A DNA stretch of 64,000 nucleotides from Arabidopsis thaliana (lineage: Eukaryota; Streptophyta; Magnoliopsida; Brassicales; Brassicaceae), in NCBI RefSeq assembly GCF_000001735.4, contig NC_003070.9, forward strand, positions 10,782,001 through 10,846,000, in the 5' to 3' direction. Below are positions 34,951 through 49,482 of this stretch, piece after piece (positions within the stretch are counted from its first letter, which is position 1; every line of letters starts with the position of its first letter). The notes beneath the pieces are model-generated. The model was not told where the DNA came from, ran no database searches, and saw only the letters and a list, made by a program, of their open reading frames with translations. The position numbers and the translations under genes were made by a program.

Positions 34951-37172
34951 TTAACTTGATAAGAAGTTCATGGCCAACAATGCTGCTCCAACAGCTGGCT
35001 CTACCTGAAGATACATACCAGTACACACTTATTCAGTCGTTGACGGGGAAAGAGAGAGAGAGAGAGAGAGAGAGATAATGAATGAGAGGTAGAGAATATT
35101 CAACCTTTGGTATGATAGTTTGAGCCCCTGGAAAGTATCTGTTAATGCGCTTAGAGACTTCTTTTCCAATGTCCCATTTCTGATTAGCGTTAAGGACTCC
35201 GCCTACCATTACAACCGGGAAAGAAGCTGTCCCATCTGAAACAAGAAGAATCTGATACTTTAAGGAACCGGGTGTCGAGCAAAGGAATAAAAAACAGAGT
35301 CAGCTGGACATGTAAAATCACCTTTGCCACATAAACCAAGTCTCTGTACAACAGCTTTCACACTGAGAGCTAAATCCTCAGCTGCATCAACCAAGATCTT
35401 ATCTGAAATTTCATCACCAGCTTCTGCACAAGAGACTACTTGAGGAACAAGAGCAGCGATACGTGCCCAAGATGGATCAGCGTAAGTCCAACTACATCCA
35501 GAAACATTAGACTAGCATTTTAAGTTGTGTACGGTTTTCGTCCTACGGGACAATAAATAGAAAGGAGCACTTCTCTTCAGGTCTGAAGATTTTTAAATGC
35601 AGTGATGGATACAAGGAAATTATAGAAAGGCATATGTTTTGAGATCAGTCATTAGTTTGAAAAAGAAGGTACCCGATGAGTTCGTCTGGAGAGGAGAGTC
35701 CAAGTGCTTTTAAGATGGTACTTGTAAGCATCGTTTGTGGGCCACGACCATCATGAGCTCTAATCACCGCCGTTAAGGCCTGTGCAGCAATTCCATAGCC
35801 ACTGTAAATAGTCACATCATCATTCACACAATTATCGGTTAAGGAATCTCAATACATTTCAAGTGTATTTCCAACAACTATATAATGAGAAAGTCTACAG
35901 CTACAATCATAATTTTGACTCATGCATCTGTGAAGCCTTATACGAGGTAAAATCAAAACTAATATTCTTCTGGCAAGATGGAACCGGTGATAAAACAAAC
36001 CTCACTGGATAGAAAGAATGCGAAAGCAGAGACATTGTGATGTGATTTTTTCTTGTTAATCGTAGAACTGAAATTGATATGAACCACAACATGGGAAGAA
36101 AGATACCTTCCCCAATCACCTAAGATTGGTCCACCACCAGATGCCCTAGCCTCCTTGCCATCTTCATCAAAGCCATAAGCTATACATCCTGTACCAGCGA
36201 TTAGAACGCAGCCATGGAGCTTTCCCATGGTTCCACTAGCTAAAGCCACTATAGCATCATTCTGAACATATACCTTGACATGACTAGGAAACATGTCCCT
36301 GCAAAACATTTGGGAAGAGGGTAAGCTCGAGATGATTTACACCTAAAATTCCTATAACCTAATTCACAATGGACATGACTACCACCTTATCCAATTTTCT
36401 ATCTTTTCCTGGTCTGAGGGATGATTAACACCTGAAACACCTAAGCATACACCGCGAACATCTGATTTATCAAAACCAGACTGTACAAGTGCCTCAGAAA
36501 TCACTTGCTCTAGTGAATCCCTTGCTGCAGTTTCTGCATACACGATGCACATTGAAAGGTGACTTTAATATGGAAGAAATATCCAAGTGGTGCCACAGCT
36601 ATATCCAAATATTTGCTGCAAGCAAAACCAATACCGCACACACAAAATAGATTAATTCCACACAACTAGAACCAAAACACACACACAATGGTTATTATAT
36701 TCAGCTAAGAACAAATCCATTTTCAATTCCAGAATCAGCTAAGAGCAAGTACCACATTGCAACAGAACTTGATTAAATTAGATCAGACACACTCCTATTA
36801 ATGATTATCAAAGCCAAACATTCATTGATATCTATTGCCCGGAGCTAAAATTATCGCAATTCAACAAACTCCAGAAAAGTTCAACAACCCAAAAAGCTGA
36901 ATTCAAAATTCAAAATTGAATAGAGAATATGAGACGGAACCTCCAACGCTGTTGCGATTGGTGCAACCGGCGACGGCACGACCGAGGATCGGAAGAGGAT
37001 CCGGGAAACGTTCACCAAACGAAAAAAATGGAACGCAAACGCATACCGTTGAGGTGGCGCCACCGTCAAGGCCCAAGATTACGCCGTTTACGAAACCGTT
37101 CTCCTCCGTGGCTTCTCCTCCTCCATCAGCTTCAAGCTTCCGAAGGTTTCCATTGCTATGTGGATTCCTCAT
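34951..37172 (-). CDS. N-acetylglucosamine kinase-like protein (BadF/BadG ATPase fold)
   Basis: Seven exons in order: 37172-36941, 36533-36386, 36298-36107, 35801-35673, 35491-35322, 35235-35105, 35004-34951; 351 residues. ASKHA-fold signatures: phosphate-1 loop LGLDGGATST (residues 33-42, Asp36), GTGCIAYGF for phosphate-2, the GGGPILGDWGSGYGIA segment typical of eukaryotic NAGK, and MVGGV near the adenosine motif. The expected reaction is ATP-dependent phosphorylation of N-acetyl-D-glucosamine or a related amino sugar in salvage. The substrate is inferred from the family. Resembles At1g30540. Intron 5 contains an AG microsatellite. Confidence 0.93.
35050..35075. repeat. (AG)n microsatellite in an intron
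   Basis: About 13 AG units inside the last intron of the NAGK-like gene. On the coding strand it is a CT tract 20 bases after the donor. Confidence 0.9.
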
Positions 37173-38837
37173 TCACCAATAAAAACCAACCCAGATGAGG
37201 TCAAGGAAGATGGAGAAATGGGTCGTCGAGACTTGAGACACGCCAGTAAGAAATTAGTGCCCTTTCGATCGGAGATCAAGGATACCTGAAATTTTCAATT
37301 TCGTCGAAAGATATATATCTCTCTGTCTTTGTTGACTTTTTCAGGAAATATTATTTTAAAAGGGTTTATCAACGACAGAGGATTAACAATTATAGCAAAA
37401 TCTTTCATACACGATTTTTCTTTTTATAGGTAACTTTTTTAAGAGGAGTAGATTTTTAGATACATTTATCTACACACTACAGAATTCGGTTAAATGATAA
37501 TAGTCTTTGTATTTGAAAAAATATTCATGAAAATTAGTATTCAGATGAAATTATATACACAAGCGTTCTAATCGTTTTGACAAAGGAAGAAGCAAGTTTC
37601 AAAACACATGAGAGGAGAAACGAATCTTCTGCTTTGGATCTTGACAAAAGGGAAACCTCCGGTAATTGGGAAGCTTGTTATATGAGTCATGAGTCTCATG
37701 ACTAGTGCTGTTGAAGATCTAGCTGGCTCTGTCAACCTGCAAATCATAACAAGAGTGGTTCTGAGTGCTAATGATCGATTAGATCAAGAACCTGTTATGT
37801 AGATTAAAATGTTGCGTATGCTAGGACAACTCCTAAGTTCCTAACCAAATCAAATCCTACGCTGAGACATGAATGACAAAACACTAAAACCGCTAAGAAG
37901 TATATCCCTAGAAACCTCCTAGTTCTGTGAGTCCTTGAGCCACGTGACTTAATGGATTAGAGACTTTTCCTATCACTCCAGGTAGCATTCGCACAGCTAA
38001 GCTTTGTTAGATTCACCTAAAGTGAACATTGTTCTCTTAGAGTAGATCATCTCCTCCTAAAACATGCAAAGTGTAAATGCAACTCATAAGAACACTCCTA
38101 GAAGGCTAGAATGCAATATGTGGAAGTAAAACTGTGAAAAGAAAAATCATGCAACCTTTTGTTTTTAGGCTTTTCTATGCAAATAAATATAAACAGTGCA
38201 GGATTTAAACTCCACTAGGTGTGACTACGCCGAGATGCATAGCCACAAAAAACATCATAAATAAATAAGCAAGTCAAGCGATAGGATACCCTTTCACATC
38301 CCATCGGGAAAATGCAAGAAATGAACGACATGGGATGTACAATGGAATGGATGTCATACCTAGGATTTTGATAGCGCTGCAGAACCAGTTTTGGAAGGAC
38401 CCTTGAGGCTGGAAGTTCATAAGTGGGATATCAAATCCTCTAGGAGCTCAAGGTGCTTGAGTTTGAGAAGTATTGACTCTATGTACCCTTAAAATTCCCA
38501 AAAGGAACCTAACCCTTTGCTCCTCTTGCAGAACCCACAGTTCCTCCTTTACTATGGAGGACTCATCATACGACTACTCCTCAACTTGTCATTCATTATC
38601 TGGTTACTCCTTTTCTAATGTTCTATTTTTTAGTTACAAACTAAAAGTAAGATAGAAGACAATTCAAAATTCGAATGACAGTTTTGTATCTTTGTTGGAA
38701 TTAGTATAAGAAATCTTTTCAAGAAATTATAATATTGTAAGAACAGATAGTGAATAATAAGAGTATTCAATTATCAGTTCCTCTAATGCTGATGCTAAAA
38801 GATACTTCCTTTTAATGTAATGGTTCCCATTTCTAAA
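37173..38837. other. NAGK-like promoter and non-coding tract
   Basis: The first few hundred bases are the leader/promoter of the kinase gene. From about 37600 to 38640 the base composition is less AT-rich and no ORF is usable. It may be an old degraded repeat, but I could not define ends or a coding remnant. The right part (from about 38410) is the 3' flank of the tandem-duplicated methyltransferase unit. Confidence 0.45.
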
Positions 38838-39960
<1,123 letters not shown>

Positions 39961-40340
39961 GTTGTGTGACTCGTGAGTCAAAGAGTCAACTCGTTCAACG
40001 CCTCTGATAGTCCGAGAAGATAAAGCGGGGTTCGATTCGATTCTACGGGAAATCGAAATTCTCGGTATTAACTAACACTCGATTCTCGACCGGTTTGGAT
40101 TAAACCGGTCCGAGTCAGTCCATGAATCGCTTGTATTTGGGATTTGGTAATATTGAGTAGCTTAATATCAACTTATTAACTTTTCTTCATAATAAAAGTT
40201 GGAAGTTCATAAGTGGGAATCAAATCCTCTAGTTGTTCAAAAAACATCTCTTACAAATTATAAAAATGTAGGAACAGTCGAACAGATAATGAAAGACAAG
40301 AGTCAGTTCCTCTGTTTCCTTATGTAGAAAGATTTCGCAA
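39961..40340. other. Spacer between methyltransferase copies
   Basis: Holds the copy A promoter (ATCGAAAT and ACCGGTTTGGATTAAACCGG words also found upstream of copy B) and, from about 40199, the duplicated 3' flank of copy B. No gene. Confidence 0.6.
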
Positions 40341-41641
<1,301 letters not shown>

Positions 41642-42760
41642 CGATCTCGTGTTGTGTAGTGTGATTCTTCACTAAAAAAAAGTCAACTTTGTGTTCAATG
41701 CCAAAAAGAGAGTGAAGAATGGTCCGACAAGAGAGAGTATTGGTTCGAATCTCCCGGGAATCGAAATATTCGTTTTCTTTTAATATTTAAAGAGCTAATT
41801 TGATCTCCACCGGTTTGGATTAAACCGGACCGGCTAAAAGAAATAGATCAATTTTGAAAATCTTAAGGCTTGATTTCATGATGGTGTTTTTGATGAATTT
41901 AAATTGTGTTTCCTGAAAAAAACAAAGGTCATTTTTTCTGGTTTCTTGTGATGTTTTAGTCTAAATGCTAATGATATATAATATAAAGTTGCTTGCATAA
42001 TCTTTGGTATGGTCAACATAGCAATCCCGTAACAGCAAGAGGCAGCTCACGTGACGTGATTTGATAGTTACACAGCATGAGATATATGCTAATCACAAAA
42101 AAGTCAAATACATTAATATTTCCATGGTTTGAATCATTATAACGACTGAGTTGGTAATCTTAGTCACAAGAAGATAATTTACAATTTTAAGTTGTAGGAT
42201 TGATTCAACGATCATAACTTAAGAACGTCTCTTCAATCTGTGGTTCCTTTGCTTCCTTTCTTCGAGTAATTATATAAGCTTTTAGGTATATTCTCTTGTA
42301 CTAACGGATATTTGTTGTTTCTAGTATTTTTTTTCCTCAGATGAATCTGAATTCTTGATTTGTATGTTCTGTACATGTTGTGAAGTTTAAACTAGAAAAA
42401 GTGGGAGGATAGTAACTTGAAGCATATGAGCCAAAAGTCAAACTATTTAAAAATACACCAAAGGAGCTTGAGATTGATTAGGTAATTTAAGTTAGTTATT
42501 CTCACGTTCTTTAACTATATAGTAGTGCTTATTTCCTTCCTAGCATTAAGTTGCAGAAAAAACAGAGAAGTAGAGATTTTTTCTCTTCTCTTCAAATTTC
42601 ATAGTTCATTAAAATTTGTGTGTTGAATGAGGCAATCTCATGTTTAAGATTGTTCTTAAATTGTCCTCTGAGTGATTCTAGTTGGTTTTGTCTTTTGACT
42701 TTTTGTTGTCTTGATCTCTCTATTCAGGTTTTTTTGGTCACGTGAGAAGAAGCTTTAGAC
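41642..42760. other. Divergent promoters: copy B and the G3P permease
   Basis: The two genes point away from each other. The left 190 bp resembles the promoter of copy A. The rest is AT-rich. Near 42586-42728 there is a T-rich leader that may include a 5' intron ending TTCAG at about 42727. Confidence 0.5.
42286..42293. promoter_or_regulatory. P1BS-like element GTATATTC
   Basis: Matches GNATATNC, the site bound by PHR1-type phosphate-starvation regulators, 468 bp before the permease ATG. The consensus is short and expected by chance in AT-rich DNA, so the call is tentative. Confidence 0.3.
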
Positions 42761-44293
42761 ATGGCGTCGTGGACTTCATCTGAATTCCTCTATGAAGAAG
42801 TAAAACCACCAGGTATTCATTTCCTAGAACGTTTCAGGCGTTCAGGAAAACTCTCTTTCAAGCAATATCAAGCAATGGTCTTTGTCTTGACCTTCATTGC
42901 TTATATTGCCTTCCACGCAACACGAAAGCCTAACAGCATCGTCAAAGGAACACTCTCTGAACAACCAACCGGACATTTCAAGGGTGCAGATAAAGGTGGA
43001 TGGGCTCCTTTCGATGGTCCAGATGGAACAGCTCTGCTTGGACAAATCGATTTGGCTTTCCTCTCTGTTTACGCGGTTGGAATGTTTGTGGCTGGTCATT
43101 TGGGTGATCGTTTGGACCTCAGGACGTTTCTAACAATAGGTATGGTCGGGACAGGAGTGTGTACTGCTCTGTTTGGAGTCGCTTTTTGGGCCAATATCCA
43201 TGCTTTCTACTATTTCCTTGCGATTCAGACATTGGCAGGGTGGTTTCAGTCTATTGGATGGCCTTGCGTGGTTGCGGTTTTGGGAAACTGGTTTGATAAG
43301 AAGAGGAGAGGAGTCATTATGGGTGTTTGGAGTGCTCATACATCATTAGGGAATATCATTGGGACTTTAATCGCTACGGGGCTTTTGAAGTTTGGTTGGG
43401 GATGGTCTTTTGTTGGTCCGGCTTTGCTCATTACGTTTCTTGGCATTGTGGTTTACCTATTCTTGCCTGTGAACCCTCATGCTGTTGAAGCTGAGAGAGA
43501 TGGGAGTGAAGTTGATTCCACAATGAGACTCGGTGACACCATTACAGAGAGTTTCTTAAGCTCTAGGACGAGTACTGGATTCGATAGAAGAGCTGTCGGG
43601 TTCTTAGCGGCTTGGAAAATCCCCGGTGTTGCTCCTTTCGCCTTCTGTCTCTTCTTCACCAAACTGGTCTCTTACACATTCCTCTATTGGCTTCCTTTCT
43701 ACGTAAGCCAGACTGAGATAGGAGGAGAACAATTGTCACAGGAGACATCGGGAAACTTATCGACACTCTTCGATGTTGGAGGCGTTGTTGGAGGAATCTT
43801 AGCCGGATATTTCTCTGACCAGCTCGACGGGAGAGCAATTACAGCCGGAGGATTCATCTACTTAACAATCCCAGCTCTGTTCCTCTACAGAATATACGGT
43901 CATGTCTCAATGACAATCAATATCATCCTCATGTTCGTAGCTGGATTATTTGTTAATGGACCTTACGCTCTCATCACAACCGCGGTTGCAGCTGATCTCG
44001 GTACTCACAAGTCGCTTAAAGGCAATGCAAGGGCTTTGGCTACAGTGACTGCTATTATAGATGGAACAGGATCAGTTGGTGCAGCCATTGGACCTGTTCT
44101 TACAGGTTATATCGCTGCGATTAGTTGGGATGCTGTGTTTTACATGTTGATGACTGCAGCTTTGATCTCTGGATTGTTGCTCACTACGCTTATTATAGAA
44201 GAAGTGAAAACTTTGTTGTATGGATCTTCTGAAGAAGATCATGAAGTCGCTGCTGCTTCTACATCAAGACCTCCCATTGATGTCCTCATATGA
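42761..44293 (+). CDS. G3Pp3: Glycerol-3-phosphate permease (MFS), G3Pp3
   Basis: Single-exon, 510 residues, with the hydrophobicity of a 12-helix major facilitator. The conserved organophosphate-transporter features are present: the N-terminal [21 protein letters not shown] segment, [18 protein letters not shown] between helices 2 and 3, a Trp/Gly-rich third-to-fifth-helix block ([18 protein letters not shown]), and a long central cytosolic loop near residues 245-280. Bacterial GlpT exchanges glycerol-3-phosphate for phosphate; the plant family is proposed to do similar transport and several members respond to phosphate status. Resembles At1g30560. The ATG is preceded by a stop-containing leader. 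Confidence 0.94.
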   Translation: MASWTSSEFLYEEVKPPGIHFLERFRRSGKLSFKQYQAMVFVLTFIAYIAFHATRKPNSIVKGTLSEQPTGHFKGADKGGWAPFDGPDGTALLGQIDLAFLSVYAVGMFVAGHLGDRLDLRTFLTIGMVGTGVCTALFGVAFWANIHAFYYFLAIQTLAGWFQSIGWPCVVAVLGNWFDKKRRGVIMGVWSAHTSLGNIIGTLIATGLLKFGWGWSFVGPALLITFLGIVVYLFLPVNPHAVEAERDGSEVDSTMRLGDTITESFLSSRTSTGFDRRAVGFLAAWKIPGVAPFAFCLFFTKLVSYTFLYWLPFYVSQTEIGGEQLSQETSGNLSTLFDVGGVVGGILAGYFSDQLDGRAITAGGFIYLTIPALFLYRIYGHVSMTINIILMFVAGLFVNGPYALITTAVAADLGTHKSLKGNARALATVTAIIDGTGSVGAAIGPVLTGYIAAISWDAVFYMLMTAALISGLLLTTLIIEEVKTLLYGSSEEDHEVAAASTSRPPIDVLI

Positions 44294-46932
44294 TATATCA
44301 TGACTTTGATCTTTTTTCTTTTTGTTTCTTTTGTTTTTCAATCTGACTTGTCTTCACTTACATGACTTCGTACTTGTATTATTTATTGTAAGGTTTGAAT
44401 GAAAACATCCCTCTTGGTTTTACTGTGTCTTGTCATTGTATTATCTATTGTAAGGTATGAATGATGTAACTAACCTAACCCAAGGAGGATAACTTCCGGT
44501 ATAAGTTACTTATGCATTAATCTTCTATCTGAAAACAATAAAGATCTCCAAAACCAAACATGAGAGCCAATTGCAATACACAATAGCATGCCTGCAAAGA
44601 AGTATGTTTACCCAAAAATAAAAATAAAAATCACAATCGTTTCCAACTTCAAAACTTGTTTGAGTGAAATGATTCGTCACTATCCTAAAACATCAAATGA
44701 GAGTATAGTCTCTGGTATGGTTTTCAAAGAACTTATTTGCTTCTTCCAAACCCAAAACATTTCTCAGTTAGATAAAGCGGAGCTGCATTTTAGAATCTTT
44801 GTACACACATCCACTTCTATGCCTAAACATTACAAAATAAAAGCATAGCTTATATCAAATAGACTTTGTACAATTAGCTCTATATAATAAACCTTGCCTT
44901 GTAACACACACTTGGGACAACCACAATCTTTCCATATCAAAATGGGCTTAAAATCCTATATGGGCTCTGTATGAATATGAAAAATTGATCGAGGGACAAG
45001 CACACTATTAATTACTGGTTGTAACAATAAATAAATAGATGGGTGATTTGATTGTATGAATGAGAAATGTGAACAAATGTTTTTTTCCCTGCTACTACGA
45101 CTAGTGTACTTCTAGGGACGGTACGGACCAAACGATATCGTAAAGACAAAAGAGACCTTAACGTGTCCAGAAGCAAGCGTAGGTTGACGAGAGGATAAAA
45201 TAGGAAATTAGAGTCGAGGGGTTATTAATGAATGCTGATGATCTACCGGACAAGTGCATGTGACCCACTTTCCCTATTATTGCCACCGCTCTTATCATTT
45301 GTCTCTTTCTCTTCTTTTCTCCTTTTTTTTTTTTTTTTTTTTTTTTTTTGGGTCTCAAGGACTTCTTTATTTGTTTTGAGAGTAAAATTTGCCTAATGAT
45401 ATGATAATAGTTTTAAGAGAAATTAGATAGATGACATAAATATGATATTTTTTTCTTCTTAATAAGAGCCATTTTGTATTTTGATAATGTGAATTTTTTT
45501 TAATAACATGTTTTTTTCTTGCATTGTAATTTTGTAACATAGATAAAATGTAAATTTGGAATCATAAACTTGAACATGTATTTACTAAATTGAATATTCA
45601 TCTAATAAATTATATGTTACTAGATGAAATTATGCTTCCCTTAGCTATGAAATAAATTATAGAATTGTCCAAAACCCAATTTAAGTCAAATAATTGCTAT
45701 TTATTTAATTTATCTCCAAAATATTGTCATCTTGAAGGAAAAAATATTCTTTCTGTATTTTAACTATTTGCAATTAACATAATAATTTATTAACTATTGT
45801 GTACGCAAATTTAATCTTTAATTTGTTGCTAAATTAATAGTTTTGGGCAAAATTTTGGTCAACAGTTACTAGTTTTTAGAGAAATGTCAGTTGACTTGAT
45901 TAAAACTTAATAAATTAAAAAAAAAAAACAAATTTTCTTCCAAATTGAAAACTAAGAGTTGTAGATGATTTTTTTCAAAGTCGATTGAAAGACATAGAGA
46001 TTGAAATCGAATTCACATATTGTGACGAAAACACCATGAATAAATGAAGGACAAAATTTCAATTTCTAAGGGATAGCTAAGAATTTTAGAGGTTTTATGA
46101 GTTTATTTGGAAATCTAGAAACCTTCCAAAATCTGTTAGTTAATAATAATTTAATTACATGGAGTTTTCTTTGGTTTTGCCGGGACATGAGTTTACTTAT
46201 TACCAGTTTCAAAGTGACAAGAAAGAAAGGAATGGTAAATGAGTAATGAGGTTCTTCGTACTTGACTTATTTGGTGAAGAGAACAAACCAATCAGCAAAC
46301 ACAGATTTTTAATTTAGTATCATTAATTTACTTGTTTGTTATAAATAATAATAAAAACAAATATTCAAGGAAAGGTTTTATTCTCTGCTCTTTCTTTTCC
46401 AATCTGTTCCAACAAAACAACCCATGTTCATCATTTCTTCTTTGTCCAGATAACTCTTTTCAGCTTTTCTGTATTCTTTCTCCCTCTTAACATAATTTGC
46501 CTCTTTTGTTCAAACCCAGATCTTTCTGTTACTTGTTTTCTCATTTTCTCCATTAATTCATTCTCCATTTCGAAAGAATCTTACTTTGTTCTTTGTACTT
46601 CTTGTGGACTCTTCTGGGTCGTATTGCTTCAGATCTACTAGCTAAAAGGAGCATGAAGTTGGGATCTTTGGTTTGTTTTGTGCCTTCTTGAAAAGAAAGT
46701 TTCAGCATTTTAGTTTCTGATTGTAAGAACAAAAAGGAAATTTCTTTCTTGAGACTCGTTTTAAGCCCTTGGTTCTCTTGCTGCTTCTCTGCTATTGTCT
46801 GGTGGAGGCTAATGAACAAAGAAGAGTAGCTAGATAGGGTTTTGCTTATCTGTAATTGAACACTCTCTCTCTTTGTGAGATTCAGTTGCAGTGATCGATT
46901 GACTCGGTGATTTTAGGATTCTTTGAGTGGCT
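44294..46932. other. Spacer upstream of HERK2, including its leader
   Basis: 2.6 kb, AT-rich, no supported gene. Contains a 27-nt T run at 45323-45349. The last 500 bp is the pyrimidine-rich HERK2 leader with two upstream ORFs. Confidence 0.55.
46653..46691 (+). other. Upstream ORF in the HERK2 leader (12 residues)
   Basis: ATG to TGA encoding MKLGSLVCFVPS, 242 bp before the HERK2 stop-free frame begins. It matters only if the mature leader includes this stretch, which I cannot verify. A second minimal uORF (MNKEE) lies at 46812-46829. Confidence 0.35.
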
Positions 46933-49482
46933 ATGTCGAAGCTGAGGAAAAAGTATCTGGAACATCTTCTATGTGTGTTGATTTTCTTTACTTATGTTAT
47001 TGGCTATGGAGAAGCTCAGTCCAAGAGCTTCCTTGTAGATTGTGGCTCAAATGCTACAACCGAAGTAGATGGAAGAACATGGGTTGGTGATTTATCTCCC
47101 AACAAGAGTGTGACCCTGCAAGGATTTGATGCCATTACTGCTTCGACATCGAAAGGAAGTTCTGTTTACGCTGAGATATATAAGACTGCTCGTGTTTTCG
47201 ACGCTGTGTTGAACTATACATTTGAAGGTATAACTCAAGGGAATTACTTTGTTAGGCTCCATTTCAGCCCTTTCGCTATTGAAAACCACAATGTGAATGA
47301 GTCTTCTTTCAGCGTCTTTGCGGATGGTCTGAGACTGATGCTTGACATCAACATCGCGGGAGAAATCGCGCATAAGAATCTCATCTTGGAAAGCACTGGT
47401 CACAATGCTACTGCCTCTTCTTTGGTTAAAGAGTTTCTGTTACCTACTGGACCAGGAAAACTGGTTTTAAGTTTCATCCCGGAGAAAGGGTCTTTCGGGT
47501 TTGTCAATGCTATTGAGATAGTCTCTGTTGATGATAAGCTTTTTAAGGAATCAGTTACTAAAGTTGGTGGAAGTGAAGTGGAGCTTGGTTTGGGTGGACG
47601 AGGGATTGAAACTATGTATAGGCTAAACGTTGGTGGTCCCAAGCTAGGTCCAAGCAAAGATCTTAAGCTTTATAGAACATGGGAAACAGATTTAAGCTAC
47701 ATGGTGATTGAGAACGCTGGTGTAGAAGTCAAGAACAGCTCAAATATCACATATGCTTTGGCTGATGATTCTCCTGTGGCTCCTCTTCTTGTTTATGAAA
47801 CTGCTAGGATGATGTCAAACACTGAAGTCTTGGAGAAACGGTTCAACATTTCTTGGAAGTTTGAAGTTGATCCTAATTTCGACTACTTGGTTAGGCTTCA
47901 TTTCTGTGAGCTTCTTGTTGATAAGCAAAACCAGAGGATTTTCAGGATATACATAAACAACCAGACGGCTGCTGGTAATTTCGATATATTTGCTCACGCG
48001 GGCGGGAAGAACAAAGGTATATATCAAGATTACTTGGATCCGGTCTCCTCTAAGAACGACGTTCTCTGGATTCAACTTGGACCTGACTCATCTGTTGGTG
48101 CTTCTGGAGACGCTCTTCTGAGTGGTCTTGAGATTTTCAAGCTCAGCAAAAATGGGAATCTTGCTCATCTCATCAGGTTTGATTCGACTGGTCACTCGGT
48201 AAGTGACTCGAAGATGCGGATTATTTGGATCAGTGTTGGTGCTGGTATAGCAATTATCATTTTTTTCGTGTTCTTGGGAATCTTGGTAGTATGTTTATGC
48301 AAGAAAAGGCGAAGCAAATCAGATGAGTCGAAAAACAATCCTCCCGGGTGGCGTCCGTTGTTTTTGCATGTCAATAACAGTACTGCAAACGCCAAAGCAA
48401 CGGGAGGCTCGCTGAGACTGAACACTCTTGCAGCATCTACAATGGGAAGGAAGTTTACACTAGCCGAGATTCGTGCAGCAACTAAGAACTTTGATGATGG
48501 TTTAGCTATTGGAGTTGGAGGGTTTGGTAAGGTTTACAGAGGAGAGCTTGAAGATGGAACACTCATAGCTATAAAACGAGCCACCCCACATTCTCAGCAA
48601 GGGCTTGCTGAATTCGAAACCGAGATCGTGATGCTCTCAAGACTTAGGCATAGGCATCTTGTGTCTTTGATCGGGTTCTGCGATGAGCACAATGAGATGA
48701 TCTTGGTTTATGAATACATGGCAAATGGAACTCTCAGGAGTCATCTCTTTGGAAGCAACCTTCCGCCATTATCATGGAAGCAACGGCTTGAAGCTTGTAT
48801 AGGCTCTGCGAGAGGATTGCATTACCTTCACACAGGGTCAGAGAGAGGAATCATTCACAGAGATGTCAAAACAACAAACATACTATTAGACGAGAACTTT
48901 GTGGCAAAGATGTCTGATTTTGGGCTGTCGAAAGCTGGACCGTCCATGGACCATACTCATGTGAGTACAGCTGTGAAAGGAAGTTTTGGTTATCTTGATC
49001 CTGAATACTTTAGAAGGCAACAGTTAACAGAGAAGTCAGATGTTTACTCTTTTGGTGTTGTGTTGTTCGAAGCTGTTTGTGCTCGAGCTGTTATAAACCC
49101 AACTTTGCCTAAAGACCAGATCAACCTTGCGGAATGGGCTTTAAGCTGGCAAAAACAGAGAAACCTCGAGTCCATCATCGACTCAAATCTGAGGGGAAAC
49201 TACAGTCCTGAATCGTTGGAGAAGTATGGGGAGATAGCAGAGAAGTGCTTAGCGGATGAAGGGAAGAACAGGCCAATGATGGGAGAAGTGTTATGGAGCT
49301 TGGAGTATGTTTTGCAGATTCATGAAGCTTGGCTTCGCAAACAGAATGGAGAAAACTCGTTTTCGAGCAGCCAAGCGGTAGAAGAAGCACCAGAGAGCTT
49401 TACTCTTCCAGCTTGTTCCAATCAAGATTCCTCAGAAACTGAGCAGAGCCAAACAGGATCTGCTCTTCACAATTCGGCTTAG
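46933..49482 (+). CDS. HERK2: HERK2, CrRLK1L malectin-like receptor kinase
   Basis: Intronless, as is usual for the CrRLK1L family; 849 residues from the ATG at 46933. The reading frame extends two codons upstream with GTG, which is not a start. Signal peptide (LEHLLCVLIFFTYVIGYGEA), two tandem malectin-like domains over about residues 30-410, one transmembrane helix at about 430-453, then a kinase domain. Kinase landmarks: GVGGFGKVYRG, Lys548 in IAIKRA, His-Arg-Asp644, Asp662-Phe-Gly, GYLDPEY activation segment. It is a complete RD kinase. It acts at the plasma membrane with FERONIA and THESEUS relatives in cell-elongation control; ligands are RALF-type peptides in characterised members. Confidence 0.97.
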   Translation: MSKLRKKYLEHLLCVLIFFTYVIGYGEAQSKSFLVDCGSNATTEVDGRTWVGDLSPNKSVTLQGFDAITASTSKGSSVYAEIYKTARVFDAVLNYTFEGITQGNYFVRLHFSPFAIENHNVNESSFSVFADGLRLMLDINIAGEIAHKNLILESTGHNATASSLVKEFLLPTGPGKLVLSFIPEKGSFGFVNAIEIVSVDDKLFKESVTKVGGSEVELGLGGRGIETMYRLNVGGPKLGPSKDLKLYRTWETDLSYMVIENAGVEVKNSSNITYALADDSPVAPLLVYETARMMSNTEVLEKRFNISWKFEVDPNFDYLVRLHFCELLVDKQNQRIFRIYINNQTAAGNFDIFAHAGGKNKGIYQDYLDPVSSKNDVLWIQLGPDSSVGASGDALLSGLEIFKLSKNGNLAHLIRFDSTGHSVSDSKMRIIWISVGAGIAIIIFFVFLGILVVCLCKKRRSKSDESKNNPPGWRPLFLHVNNSTANAKATGGSLRLNTLAASTMGRKFTLAEIRAATKNFDDGLAIGVGGFGKVYRGELEDGTLIAIKRATPHSQQGLAEFETEIVMLSRLRHRHLVSLIGFCDEHNEMILVYEYMANGTLRSHLFGSNLPPLSWKQRLEACIGSARGLHYLHTGSERGIIHRDVKTTNILLDENFVAKMSDFGLSKAGPSMDHTHVSTAVKGSFGYLDPEYFRRQQLTEKSDVYSFGVVLFEAVCARAVINPTLPKDQINLAEWALSWQKQRNLESIIDSNLRGNYSPESLEKYGEIAEKCLADEGKNRPMMGEVLWSLEYVLQIHEAWLRKQNGENSFSSSQAVEEAPESFTLPACSNQDSSETEQSQTGSALHNSA

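Noticed and set aside
37573..38640. Possible retroelement remnant near the NAGK-like gene
   Set aside because: Composition is suggestive, but I found no LTR pair, primer-binding site, polyprotein motif or target duplication.
41738..41765. tRNA T-arm-like GGTTCGAATCTCCCGG
   Set aside because: No acceptor, D or anticodon stems around it; it is part of the duplicated upstream flank of the methyltransferase genes.
46927..46932. HERK2 start two codons earlier (GTG GCT)
   Set aside because: GTG is not expected as a plant nuclear start; the ATG at 46933 gives the known 849-residue length.
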